DNA of 64,000 nucleotides from Cyanoderma ruficeps (taxonomy: Eukaryota; Chordata; Aves; Passeriformes; Timaliidae). How positions within the stretch are numbered: position 1 is the stretch's first letter; every line of letters starts with the position of its first letter. Shown here piece after piece: positions 24,213 through 35,616 of the stretch. Both the position numbers and the translations under genes were made by a program. The notes beneath the pieces were generated by a model. It was not told where the DNA came from. It saw only the letters and a program-made list of their open reading frames with translations, and made no database searches. The stretch spans positions 4,121,932-4,185,931 of the forward strand of contig VZDJ01000049.1 of assembly GCA_008694505.1 (NCBI GenBank), given 5' to 3'.

Positions 24213-24240
24213 TTCCAGCCTTGGGCACCCAAGGCTGGAA
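24213..24240. repeat. Perfect 28-bp hairpin palindrome
   Basis: Perfect 13-bp arms separated by only two bases: TTCCAGCCTTGGG, CA, CCCAAGGCTGGAA. The arms are mixed in composition, so this is not an AT-rich coincidence. It is not followed by a T-run that would suggest a transcription stop. It could be a double binding site, a cruciform-forming site, a small RNA hairpin, or the remains of a tiny inverted duplication. Confidence 0.95.
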
Positions 24241-24994
24241 TTTGGATCCCTCAGGGAGGAGATTTGCCAAAAAAACACTGTTGGCTTGATTGTTTCTTGA
24301 TTAAAATTAATTTATGAAATTGGACATTAGAGGAAAGGCAGTAATCCATCTACATTTTATAACAGGCCAGCTCCACAGTCCTACTTGGAAAAGAAGTGTG
24401 GAGGAAGCTGGTGGTGCACATGATTGCAGGGAATCCATACTGGATAAAGGACAAACTGTGCTGTACCCATCTGGAGAGAAACAATAATTAGGGGTATTTT
24501 TGGGATTGGCGTTAAACCTCGTTTTATTTAATAAAATGAAAGATGGAGTAAACACCAGATAAATGCAACATTTTCTAAATTGCAAAGTGTTGTCTCAGTT
24601 TGAAAAAAAGGCATAAATGAAGAAAAATAAAAAGAGGAGGGAGAAGAAACTTCCTGGTTTAACACTGCGGTAAAATTCAGGTTGTTGTAATGTGCAGTCA
24701 AAACAACAGGGAAAAGAAGAAATCTAGGCGGTAAGAAATCATTTGGGGAAGGAAAAGGGATTAGGAAGCAGCAATGACTTCGGGCAGCTGTGAAAATCAA
24801 AATGAGAATAATGTGGGCACACAGAGCACAGGAAAGGCACTCTGGGTTAGTGCTCTGTGTGTGTGTCATGGGGAGATGTCCCTTTAATGCCACAGAGCAG
24901 GGCACCTCTGAAATATTGAGGACATTTTGTCCTGAAGGCTGGAATTTTGACAAATGCTCTGTACTTGCCAAAACCTTCTTCCAGTGAGGATCCC
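24241..24994. other. Unique non-coding sequence
   Basis: Nothing recognised. A 147-codon minus-strand frame at 24528-24971 has no domain. Confidence 0.5.
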
Positions 24995-25036
24995 GGGAGC
25001 TTTGCCATTGATTTCAATGGGAGCAGATTTGGGCCA
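24995..25036. repeat. Candidate ancient amniote interspersed repeat fragment
   Basis: The phrase GGAGCTTTGCCATTGATTTC continuing into 'aatgggagcagatttgggcc' matches the recalled consensus phrase 'ttttgccattgacttcaatgggagcagg-ttggccc' of an old repeat abundant in birds and turtles. Only about 40 bp are clear. Confidence 0.45.
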
Positions 25037-28000
25037 TTGCTGAGACCTCTCTAAAACTGACCCTTGGAACACAAAAGAGGCTGACAAGTTAATTTGGCCT
25101 TGGAGGTAGGCAGCCAGGATGATTAGAGCGATTCATTTAAAAGAGAATATTAAAATAATTGACTGCACGTTGGCTGCACGGATGTTTGGCGAGATAATGG
25201 CCTTAGCACCGGTTATCTGTGGGCAGCACCCAAAACTGAGGTGCTAAATGTGGATCAGGAACGTCCAAAGGGAGAACATCTGGAGTGAAAAACCACCACG
25301 AGAAATAAAGGTTGAAATGCAAAGTCCTCTGCCAGGACGAAGGGCAGCCAAGGACTATTCATCAAAAGGAAGTGCTAGGTTTTAAAAGACAGAGCACATG
25401 AAATTGGAGTGTAGCACTAAGGGGACTCTTTCTCTCCTGGTTTCAGCAATTCCACAGCAATTAATTGGATAGATATTTGTGGACAGAAGTTAGAATGCAT
25501 TTTCGTTGACAGCAAACACTTCTCATCCCAGATGCAAAGCAATAATTTTACTTTTCTTTGCATCTTTCGGAGTGTTTGCACTTCTATAAATCCCTCCTGT
25601 TATCCTCTTGTGATAAGGTTTTAAAGGACATTAGAGGCTCAGTTTCTTTTGCAAAGTGGTGACATGTGGGGACAGGAATGTGCAAAGAGTGGGTTTGCAT
25701 AACCCTGTTCCTGTTCAGGGGTGGAGAATATTGGACTGATCTCTCCCTGACAGATTTCCTCTAAAGACATAATACCCTTCATGGAAAATAGCTAGGTATG
25801 ATTCGTCAGTAGAGCAGGAAACGTTGTTTAGAAACATCTGAATGCAGGTGTTTAATTTAGCTTTCATCCGGGGGCCACTAATGGACATGTTGTTAAATAG
25901 AGCATTTTACATTTCACTGCAAACCACCCTGTGCTGCTGGGAACTTTTCAGGGCTGATTGGCACTAATGCCCACCAGCATGAAAGGGCTCTGGAGAAAAT
26001 TATGCTCCTCCTGACGTGAGATGAGGGGTGTAAAACCGTGCCAGGAAGTGCTTCCATCGAACCCTTAATGCTGAAGTGATTTGAGGACAACAGAGAGTAA
26101 ATTCTGGGGTTCACTGAGAACCAAGCCAGGGTGGGATGAGCTGAAACATCAAAAACTGTTCAGTCCAAGTCAAGGGGAATTTCAGATGTCTCGTTCCTCA
26201 GATATCTACTTTTGGTTTATTATAGATCCTTATTTGATATTACATATTTCATATCCTTACCCCAACCCAAATATAGTGAAATTTGCAATGCAAAGGAGGT
26301 CATCGTGTCACTACAAATGAAAAAATCGCTACTGCATTTGTTAGCCTTAATCTATGATCTCATCTACAATATTTTATTCATAAACGCATATCTGCAAATC
26401 TAAAGTTAGTGTCCACATAAAGTATTATAATAAACACCTATAGAGAAATATTGGAGGATAAAGAGGTGAAATAAATCTTTCCACCCCTATCCTGAATTTA
26501 AAAAAAAATAAGTTCAATCAGCTCTTATAATTCAATGTCTTGGCAGTGAGATGAGCAACAGATTTGAAGGGCTTTGATGCATTTCAATGGAGATGCAGGA
26601 AGTTTGGGTTTGAGGAAGGAGGCTTCTGACTATGAGTCAGTATTGCCCTCCTTGAGCACTCTGAGATTCTGATTTAAAGAAAATATCTGCAACTTCTCTT
26701 TCAATAAAGAATAAAAAGAATAAAAAGATGATGTTATTTGACTAATAAGTTTTGACACGTCAGGGTTACATTTCACTCTACCTCTCACCTTCCTGTGGTA
26801 TTAACCAAATGCCAATATCCTTCCCTTATTCTGGAGGAGTTGTTCTCGGTATTGGACGGTGAAGAAGAAAAACAACTGAAAAATTGTCAGATATGTGCTC
26901 TTGCCAGACGGCTGATAAAATTGAAGGCTGATGGGGAAATATGAAAATTTCAACCAGGAAAAAATGCTTGAAAAATCCTGAAAGGCAGAGAAGGGGCAGA
27001 GCACGGGCCGTGGATATATTTGTCACAGTTTGTGCTGTTGGGTGGGGATTGATGTGCTCCAGGTGAAATCCCTACTCCTCTGGTCCACAGGGGACTGGAA
27101 CTGTGGTGACAAGGCTGTGCCTCGGTCTAGAAGGTAAATGACATGTGTATCATGATTTTACAGGCATTTTGTGTCAGCACTACAGCAAGAACTTCTTATT
27201 TTGCTAAGAATTGGTGTCTAAATGCCATATTTTGGTTCTTTGCAGTATTTGATGAATGTTTAGCACTGGCTTGTATGTGTAAAAATTATGCCTTATCAGA
27301 CATCCTAAGCATTTGGAAAGTAGTTAAACCTAATATTTTAAAATTCATATAGTGCTAAACAGTTTTCTCTGACCTACTAAAAATCATTGTAGTTATAAAA
27401 CCCTAAGTGGGCAAGATTAAGCTGTTCTCCCATGACTCCAAGACTTCACAGAAAAGTTTCAGCTATGGCAAGGCTCAAACTAAAGTCCCAAAAGCTGAGC
27501 AAAGCAGTTGGGCAATAATAGTTATATGTAGCAATTTTTAAATTTTGGTTAGACTAGCAAGTCCTTTAAAATGTGATCCCAGGTGAATTTGGGAGCAGTG
27601 GCAAGACTGGGTTCACAACTTCTGTTTGCCATGTGCCAGGACGACCCCAAGTTAGAAGGTAACATTAGCCCTGGGTCAACTCAAGTTAATAATACCCATG
27701 TGGGGGCCAAATTTGGATTTTTATACATGGAATTGCACATGCCTTGTATATTCCTTGCATATTCCAATGTGTTCCCCCTGTATGTGCATATGTGTGTAGA
27801 TAAATACATGAATGATGATGGAATCCATACGAAGACTGAAATATTTTAAGAGCAATGAAACAGTTTAAATATTGCTCAAAAACATTTTTGAGAGATTCCA
27901 TAGCTGATGAATGAGGCAGTTTTCCCTTCCCCCCACCTCTTTCCCAACAGAAAACTTTAGAATGCAATGCATTTATTCCAAAATCAAATTTGCAGCTCGC

Positions 28001-28836
28001 TAAACTTTTTGTGTGTGTTCAGAATGCACCCACAGAATGAATTTATCAGAAATAATTAGTGTTTTTATAGCCAGTGCTGATTGCTGCAGCATCACATTCC
28101 AGTGCTGGTTTGTATAATTGCAAATCATTTCCTAGAGGTGTCACACAAAAGCAGAAGATGTCTTTTGGAGTAGTGTAGTGTCCATGGAATATAAGATTAA
28201 CACTTGTATAGTACAAGAAGACATGTAAAGACTCACTATCTTTTTTTTTTTCCCCTTTCTAACCTTGTTGATGTCATGAATATCAATTTACATCTTTCTT
28301 TTTTTTTGAGATAATTTAACACTCCATTTAGTCATCCTTGGTAATGCAAATCATATCAATTCTGCTGCCAGACTACAAGGTGATCTCCATTGTATCCCTT
28401 GGAAATGAGAGATCCATTTTTCTTCGTTTATTTTTATTAAAAGAAAAATCCTCCCTTTTAAGCCTTTTGATAAGGAACAATTGAGAATTCCAGGAATTTT
28501 AATCAGGGAGCAAAGTCGTAACCACCCAAAAGTATTACCCTTTCCTCCTCAGTTATTCTGCCTGCTTCCTCTCCCTCCTCCCCGCTCAGCCCATTTGCAT
28601 AACGTGATTAAGAGAGCAGTAATAATTACAGCAGCACGTGAGGGATGCGCAGCCTGGCACGCTCCTTGCAGGAGGCAGCAATGCTGCCCTGCACATTTTC
28701 CAGACATGTGAAAGAACCCCCAGGGTCCTGGCTCTGTCCCAGCTCCACCTGCAAGGTCCTCAAGCCTCCTCTCCGTTGGAATTCTGGAAACTTGGATTTG
28801 GGGATTTTAGTATATAGCAATACATGTGAGTCAGGA
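25037..28836. other. Long unique non-coding stretch
   Basis: No exon or RNA gene recognised. A small 11-bp tandem pair (CCTTGTATATT/CCTTGCATATT) lies at 27742-27763. The part at 27400-27760 has a worn look that might hide an ancient LINE remnant, but I cannot assign one. Confidence 0.45.
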
Positions 28837-28860
28837 TGCAGGATTTGGGTGTTGTCTGGG

Positions 28861-28958
28861 TCCTTCTTCTTCACCTTCTTCTTTCTTCTTCACCTTCTTC
28901 CTTCTTCTTCTTCACCTTCTTCTTTCTTCTTCTTCACCTTCTTCTTTCTTCTTCTTCA
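28861..28958 (+). repeat. CTT-rich minisatellite, 22-bp period
   Basis: CACC punctuates a CTTCTTC-type array at 28872, 28891, 28913 and 28935, and a CATG start at 28957 continues the phase. The spacings are 19, 22, 22 and 22 bp. It lies in the U3 part of the LTR and probably expanded there. The plus strand is nearly pure pyrimidine, so the tract could form triplex or H-DNA structures. Confidence 0.9.
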
Positions 28959-29037
28959 TGGGTTTGGGTGGTTTTCTGTAACTGGGTGAAAAAATATCCG
29001 CATTGAGGACCTTGGGTGGTCATTATTGGGTCAAAAG

Positions 29038-29045
29038 TATAAATA
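29038..29045 (+). promoter_or_regulatory. LTR TATA box
   Basis: TATAAATA lies upstream of the LTR poly-A signal at 29184, in the expected U3 position. Confidence 0.5.
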
Positions 29046-29183
29046 ATGGAGGTGTCACCTCATTATTGGGTGATTATTGCTTAAATAACCTTGGAAAGAG
29101 TTAGAAGCTCTCCATCTTTACCTCATTTCTCCAACTTGCTAGTTAGAGCTCACGGCTCGTGAGTCTGTAAATAGATAAGAAAC

Positions 29184-29189
29184 AATAAA
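29184..29189 (+). terminator. LTR polyadenylation signal
   Basis: AATAAA lies 146 bp downstream of the TATA box within the same LTR. Confidence 0.5.
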
Positions 29190-29248
29190 CATCCAAGTCC
29201 AAACTCGAAGCCTACGTTTCCTGTCCATTATTCATCCTGACCTCGGCA

Positions 29249-29768
29249 AGGAAAAGAAAAGAAGCCAGAACTGCCACACCTCTCCGTGGAGCTGGGGTCA
29301 CTCCAGGCCCTCTCCCAGTCCTGAGGAGCTCCTGCTCTCTCAGATCACCCTGAGACCCCACAAAGGTGCTGATCTGCTCCAAGGCAGAGTGGCCTCCCCA
29401 CTGCTTCACCCTCCTGAACCACAGCCCCTGCTCATACAAAGCCAGAAGATTCTGAACACTGCAAGGGAAACAGTTTTCCATATAGAAATCAGCTGGCAAA
29501 GATTTAAAAGCTTTTGCAGAACATTTGATCTGGTAATTTGGTTGCTTTTGTGGTTTTTTTTGTTACCATAGCTTGAGTTGCAGACATTTTGTGTGCTCGT
29601 GTGGATTGGCCTGAGCCAATTGGCTCGTGTCCATGCCTGAGCTTTGCCCTACCATTAAAGGCTACTGAGGCAAACATCATCTTAGAATGAGGAAATTCAG
29701 CGTGGAATTTCAATAGTGTTTTACAGATCTGTTAACCAGGACCAGTTCACTCAATCACCATAGCTCAA
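29249..29768. other. Flank of LTR, no gene recognised
   Basis: The first 150 bp might still belong to the LTR or to a short retroviral leader, but no primer-binding site is evident. It contains the CCAAT palindrome described separately. Confidence 0.4.
29595..29630. promoter_or_regulatory. CCAAT/NF-I-like palindrome between direct repeats
   Basis: ATTGGC-CTGA-GCCAAT (29605-29620) is a perfect inverted repeat of CCAAT cores, followed directly by another TGGC. It lies between two copies of GCTCGTGT (29595-29602 and 29623-29630). The 4-bp spacing differs from the 5-bp gap of a classic NF-I site (TTGGC-N5-GCCAA), so NF-Y or a degenerate NF-I-type site are both guesses. Confidence 0.3.
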
Positions 29769-29799
29769 AGCCTCTGAGGTCCTTTCCAACCTCACGGCA
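29769..29799 (+). mobile_element. Possible CR1 3'-tail fragment
   Basis: About 25 bases of the CR1 3' end are recognisable ('tctgaggtcctttccaacctca'), without the terminal octamer repeats. It is either a tiny decayed fragment or chance. Confidence 0.35.
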
Positions 29800-32480
29800 T
29801 CTCCATGAAGGGGGCAATGTCCAGGCAGGGAATGTCAATCAAAGCACCAGAATAAACCCCTCCTGCAGCAGGAGAGCAGCACCTGATCAGTGCCTTCCCA
29901 TCCTGCTGGTTATCACCTGTTTATATTAAAAAACACATATTCTCTCCATTTTTATTTTTATTACACAAATGCAAAACTGAGAGCTGAGCATATGCTGTAA
30001 AAGGGGAAGGACCTCAAGGACTTGTACCTTTATGGCATAAATCAGATAAAAATATATTCAGTGTTTGAGAGGGGAAAGGAAATCATATCTATGAGAAAGT
30101 AGGGTTTTTTTCTACTATGTATATCCAGATGCAAAAAAGAACCACAAAACCATTTGATGATGTCTTCAAGCCAAATATAGGTAATGTTGGAGATTTTTCC
30201 TTCTAGAAAAGATTTTCCATTTGGGTTGTTCTGGGATGGGTTTGCATCCGGCTACAGATAAGGACTGACACATATGGTATCTGATAACATTGATGTTTCT
30301 GCCTGGCACACAAAGCCTGCTGTTGCAAAGTGGCAAGGTGCTGCAAACACTCATGAAAACAAACACATAACCCCCAGAGGGAAAGCAGAGCTGAGGAACA
30401 GATTAAAAACCTTCCTCTGCTTCTGCAGGAAAGCCCAGAGGAGATGGGCTCCCAGGGACCACCCAAAAACTCTCCCATCCTGCAGCTCCCAGTAGAGTTT
30501 GGGGATGGGGATAGGCTGGTCCAGGCTGCACAGACTCCCCGGGCTCTTGAGCAATTCACCGGGGCTGGAGGGAGGAGGAGGAGGAAGAGGAGGAGGAAAG
30601 CGAGGCCAAAGATCTATTGCATAAAACATCACGGCTTCTTGGATTCTTTTGGTGAATCCTAGGGGTTCTTTTGATGCAAATAAGTCAATGATTTCTTTTT
30701 CAACGCATTTTCTTCTAGGTTTTTTTTTTTGTTGTTGTTAATTCTTCAGCAATTCACTGGTTGAGCACTATTTTGCATAAAGACAGGTCAGCTCAGACTG
30801 CTGAATGAAAGGCTCACAATGGAAACTGCCTTTCCAGGAGAATGGATGTCCTTGGATTCCCGTGTGTCTCACTGAGGAGGTCGTTGGAAGAATCCAGTGG
30901 TTTCCCTCTGGAGAGAGGGAAGGTTTATGGGGCCAGACCTGGAGGCACAGATCTGCACCAGGAGTGGAGGGTGCAGAGAGAAGGGACACCTGCCTTCCCC
31001 TCCTCCTGCAAGGAGAACCCTTCCCGTGACTTCACATGAAAGTAACGTGTGCAAAGGCATCCACACAATCGATAATTAATTCCAATTAAGAAAAAATTTA
31101 AAAATATCTCATTGAATACTGAAATATTATTAAAGATATTTTTCTTGGACCATTTCTTGGGGGTTAATCTGGGGACACCTTCATGACAAATCCTCTGCAG
31201 AAAGCTTTGGCTTTTAAAATATAATGGCACTGGTGATTTCTGATTTCCCTCAGGAGGAAATGCCTGAGAAATTTTCACTCTGGAGGAAAATGCACCAAAA
31301 ACGTTCTTTTAAAGTTCTTGTTTCCATGGTTTAAAAGCTGTAATTATTTTAAATGCTTAATGGTAGCTGAGTATCTATACTGGTGACTGTTCACTTCTGT
31401 TTGCCCTGTGAATTTATCCTATTAGTACACGTGTGTGAGTGTGTGCATTTATGTATATTTAAAACACATATGGTATGGAAAAAAATATATATTTATCCAT
31501 TAGTAGTTACTTGTTCTTCCATCTTTTCAAGTGTCTTGCTGCCAGCTGCCAGTATCAAAGGAAGTGAGCAGCTGAAACATTACAGCACTCTAATTTTATG
31601 TCTATTGGGCACTCTGCTTTGCTGTATATTCTCTAAAAGAGTTTATTGTCCACTAGGGTTCTTTTAAAGGGAGGCTTGGCTACTGGGGACCTTAAAAGTG
31701 ATGAAACTTAAATGCAAATCCATTCACCTTTTCTTCCGTGCAGTAAATTCTACTGCCTGCATTCTGAAATGCAGAAGATAACTGTTACAATACCCTATTT
31801 TTTAATCTAATGTTGACTCTTTGGGGCTAATTTACTTATATTTGCTGTGTCCAGATGTGATACAAATCTCAGGATACAGGAATCACTGAAAGACAGTTGT
31901 TTGCTCCCGGTAGAGGAGGGTTTAACATCCGTGGTCACCGCTGAGCTGGTAATATTGCTTTCATTTCATCTTTGCTAGAGGGCCTATTCCTGAATAATGG
32001 TGATGTCCCTGGATTTGAAAACACAGCTATGGGAGAGGAGGTGCTGGTAAGAAAAAGTGAGGAACGGGTGTGAAATCCTGAGGTGGAGAAAATGTTTCTT
32101 CATCAGATCAGCAGAGTAACAGATGTGTTTCTGCTCTGTCTTTTGACTCCTCATGACTCATCTCTACCGTCAGGAATCAACACTGCATCCTCAAGAAGAG
32201 ATTGAGTTCTTGACTCAGAAATCCCTGTAACAGTCTGTGCTTAGCTCTGAGCATGTGCTCAGCTCTTAGCTTGCCCTCACTGCTGCAGGGATGGCAGAAA
32301 TAATCATCTGTGATGCTCAGTTTTGTTGGGAAAAGCTTCCATCCATCTGAGGGATTTACATAATCGATTCCTGGGGCCACATCTTCAGCTCCAACAACAT
32401 TAGTTAGGAAAAACTTCATTAATAACAGAGCTCATCTGTGTTCATGACGCTTGGTGGGACCATCCCCATCCAGGGTGGTC
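29800..32480. other. Unique non-coding sequence with simple tracts
   Basis: No gene recognised. It includes a GGA-rich tract (annotated separately), a T/GTT tract at about 30719-30739, a short GT run at about 31429-31446, and a 14-bp palindrome TGAGCATGTGCTCA at 32248-32261. Confidence 0.5.
30567..30598 (+). repeat. (GGA)n purine tract
   Basis: An imperfect GGA/GGAGGAA trinucleotide run of about 32 bp, all purine. It produces proline- or arginine-rich spurious frames on the two strands. Confidence 0.85.
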
Positions 32481-32546
32481 CATATGATGTCTTAGGAAGG
32501 CTGAGCTGGAACAGAGACTGGACAGAGCCAGAGAATAAAGTAGAAA

Positions 32547-32552
32547 TTTATT
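32547..32552 (-). terminator. LTR polyadenylation signal
   Basis: The complement reads AATAAA, about 110 bp downstream of the LTR TATA box on the minus strand. Confidence 0.6.
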
Positions 32553-32660
32553 AAGAGGCTTTTAGGATACACCTTGGGCAGGACAAGAGCCTGGCCAGGG
32601 CTACACCCAAGGTGGACCCAAAATGGTCACAAAATGGACAAACAGTCACAAGGTCTCATG

Positions 32661-32670
32661 GTTTTATAAG
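32661..32670 (-). promoter_or_regulatory. LTR TATA box
   Basis: The complement reads CTTATAAAAC, at the expected U3/R position of the solo LTR. An intact TATA box means the LTR could in principle still start transcription leftwards. Confidence 0.6.
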
Positions 32671-32934
32671 TTTTGGTCCATTTGCATATTGGAGTTTATT
32701 TGTCCAATTCCAGTTCCAGGTTGTGAGGTCTCATCCTTCTTGTTCCTCCCTTCAGCCCACCCTTGTTTGTGCTTTTGGGCCTGAAAGTTGTCCTTGGTGT
32801 GCAGCAGGAAAAGGATTTGTTTTGTGTCCCTGCTGTGTGCAGAGCTGAGTGACACTGACTGTGAGCTCAGAGCTGCACCCCTGGGCAGCACAGAACCTGA
32901 AATACATGAAAGACAAAACTTAAGGCATCACATA

Positions 32935-34947
32935 GGCTCAGTCAAGATGAGCTGGAAGACAGCAACACCTGCTCAGCTCTTTTTAGGTGTGTTTTGCAAA
33001 TGGTTTTTCCTGTCTTGCATCACTTCAGTGGTGCTTTTAATAACGATCCTCATCACGAGCAACCTTTGTTGCACGGTCACGGGGATGTGCTGAGGCAAGC
33101 AAAACACTGTATACTGACATGAAGAGCTGCTCTTTTCATAACAGGGAGCTGCAAGTGGAGACTTGATGCTTCATAAAATTCTGACATCCTGAAAAGGGAG
33201 TCCTAGGTCTGTTTTATACGCTGTAGTAAAGGTGATCTTTGGAAATTGCTTGTTGAATAACTCCGCAGTCTGCTGTACATCATTTTTATTGATGATAAGG
33301 AAGATGTCACCACCATGGCTTGCCTTGGAGAGGAGGGTGGCGAGGCATTGAGTTGGTTGAAAAGATGATATTCTATGTCAAAGACCTCAGTGCTTATTGT
33401 GGAAAGAAAATGTTCCCACTGGTACCCCTGGTTGTGTTGGTTACGAAGTTTATCAACATCTCCCAATTCTGCACAGCCCAGTGGCACAGAACTCTGCAGC
33501 TCCCAGGAGCTCCTTGGCTCTGGTGTTAGGGATTCCTGTTGGGGTTTTCAGGGCCATTTGGTGGTAGCTTGTGGGAATTACTGACTTCTCTTCCCAGTCC
33601 ATCCATGGGGATGAACCTGTGTGAAGATCTTTAACCTTCAAGCTCAGGATCACACCCCTGCCTGCTAAATACGGTCAGGGTGGGTTTTATGGTAGACTAT
33701 TAGGGAAGAACAATTGGTTTTATGAGTGGAGCGGGATCTCTCCCCTCTGCTGTGTGTGCTGGATCATAAAGGGGTCACCTGTCTCATGGGGGATTTATGT
33801 GGGCAGCTGTTCACTGTGCTACTGAGAGCAGAAAACCATTCCAGGGTATTCTGAGAGGCAGTTTCCAGATTAAATCATACAGCCTGCACTGCTACAAGAG
33901 GTCTTTGCAAATGGTCTCTCTCCTACATCAGCTTGTGTCCATTGAAATTGCACAAAACAATTAAAAATTAATCATTGTTAAAGCAAATGCTTGCTTTCTC
34001 CTTCAGATGGGCCCTTAAACTTCTTTATAGAGCATTTTCTCCTGGAGTTTTCCACCTTCAGAAGTACCCTTTTAGCCCTGGGAATAAGGGATGTGCATAC
34101 GTACCAGATTTGTCACAGATCTCTGGGGTTCCAACCTCAGTACCAAGACTTGAACACAGCTGGTTTATGCTTGGGAAAGGAATTGTGAGGCAACATCATC
34201 TGCAGCTAGGAAAATAAGGACTTAATGACTCTGCAGATCATCATTCTGTCTTATTATTTAGTACTTGGGCTCATGACTGTGACTGCAGTGTATCCCACAG
34301 AGTCTTGTATTTTTCATACATTTAAATCCTGTTTGTTTTCTCCCTTTAGATAATACGTGATAGAGGCACCCCAGAGATTGGAGTCTTTGGGAATCTCCTG
34401 TTAGAGGGCAGCTGCCCCAACCTTCCTTCTAAGACATTCAACTGTTTTTCATTTCTTCCTTCAGGAATCCCTGGAAAGAGGGCACACTTGAATCCTGAGT
34501 ACTCACAGCATTCACTGTACCTGTTTCATTTCATAGCAAGCACTTTCTCAAGGCATTTGCTTTCAGATGCATTTTCCTCCTATTTGTGGTTTTGATGGAT
34601 TTTCAGATTTTCCCATCCATTACTGAAAACAGGAATTAACCTTGAGTTTGAAGATTCATGGTCCGGTCATTACAACATCCACAGCTGAGAGATCAGTCTT
34701 GTGTGAGCAGGGGGACGCAGCTGCTCCATAAACACCCCAAAGCATGGCAGGCTCTTCCTGTACCTGCTGCCACCCCCTGCCAAAATAGATTGAGTGACAC
34801 GTGCCCTCTATGCCTGCACCTTCCAACAGGAGGAAAGTGTATATGGTAACATTCATGAGGCTTGAGTTTTCTCAGAGCCATCTGCCTTGGGGCTCTCGAT
34901 CTGCCCACCGTGTCAGAAGGGCAGAGAAGATGAAGGAAATTCAAAAT
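32935..34947. other. Unique non-coding sequence
   Basis: No exon, RNA gene or repeat recognised. Confidence 0.5.
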
Positions 34948-35200
34948 TTCATAGAATCGTGGAATAGTTTGGTTTGGAAGGGAACCTAAAGCTCACCTAG
35001 TCCAACCTCCTGCCATGGGCAGGGACACCTTCTACTGTCTCAGGCTGCTCCAAGCCCTGTCCAATCTGGGCTTGGATACTTCCAGGGATGGGGCAGCCAC
35101 AGCTTCTCTGAGCAACCTGTGCCTCATCACTCTCTCACTGAAGAATTTCTTCCCAATATCCAATCTAACCCTTCCCTCCTTCAGTTTAAAGTGATTTCCA
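34948..35200 (-). mobile_element. CR1 LINE, 5'-truncated 3' end (minus strand)
   Basis: On the plus strand the copy opens with the complement of the CR1 terminal repeats (TCATAGAATCGTGGAAT), then 'ggtttggaagggaacct', 'tccaacctcctgccatgggc' and 'agggacaccttctac'. Further in it keeps the complement of 'ggatattgggaagaa' and ends near 'cttcagtttaaagtgatt' (about 35180-35196), where homology stops. Only about 250 bp of the 3' end remain. The 'cctgccatgggcagggacacc' variant differs from the other two CR1 copies in the window, so it comes from a different CR1 subfamily. Confidence 0.95.
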
Positions 35201-35601
35201 AAATCTGGAGAGACGGCAGTTACCACTTGTGTGGGACACCAAGCATTTCTTGAGACCCAGCACCTGAGAACCCCAGCTAGGCAGAGCAGCCTCCAAAAAC
35301 AGGAAGAGATGTTGGGAAGAGAGAATGTCCCACGTCAGCGTAGCAGGAGCCTCCTCTGAGCTGCTGACAGAGCTGCTGCCTCTGAAGGGCTGGGCAGAGC
35401 TGCCACAGAGGCTGCACGCTGCTGTCAGCAGCCATTAAAGACACTAAAAAGGTGAAAACTTATGGCAGCACTTAGCGAGTCCCAGGTTATTTGCTCGGTG
35501 TGCAAGGAGACCTGCGTGTCACTTTTTATAACGGTGCAGGCACCAGAAGCACATTTAATGTGCTGCACAGAAAGCTTATTAAACACTCTGCATTTAATAA
35601 A

Positions 35602-35616
35602 CGTGTGTGTGTGTGA
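35602..35616 (+). repeat. (GT)n microsatellite
   Basis: About six GT units. Confidence 0.8.

Larger units (their letters stand above)
28837..29248 (+). mobile_element. Songbird-type ERV LTR carrying a CTT minisatellite
   Basis: The block has an LTR layout on the plus strand: a U3 holding a CTT-rich minisatellite (28861-28958), TATAAATA at 29038-29045, AATAAA at 29184-29189, and a U5-like tail ending ...GACCTCGGCA at 29248. The start used here (TGCAGGATTTGG at 28837) gives TG...CA ends and a 4-bp flanking match, AGGA at 28833-28836 and 29249-29252. That match is short, so the left end could instead lie near 28825 and the right end further downstream. TATAAATAATGG (29038-29049) matches 11 of 12 bases in the LTR at 16956-17630. 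No internal retroviral sequence is recognised next to it. Confidence 0.65.
32485..32930 (-). mobile_element. Solo LTR of an endogenous retrovirus, well delimited
   Basis: This is the clearest LTR in the window (446 bp, minus strand). The plus strand begins TGATGTCTTAGG and ends CTTAAGGCATCA, so the termini form an imperfect inverted repeat (TGATGTCTTA against TGATGCCTTA, 9 of 10). The four bases CATA precede it (32481-32484) and CATA follows it (32931-32934), a target-site duplication of the length usual for gammaretrovirus-like (class I) ERVs. On the minus strand the order is U3, TATA box CTTATAAAAC (complement of 32661-32670), poly-A signal AATAAA (complement of 32547-32552), then U5 with a 'ctggctctgtccagtctctg' stretch. 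There is no internal coding remnant, so the provirus was lost by LTR-LTR recombination. Confidence 0.85.
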
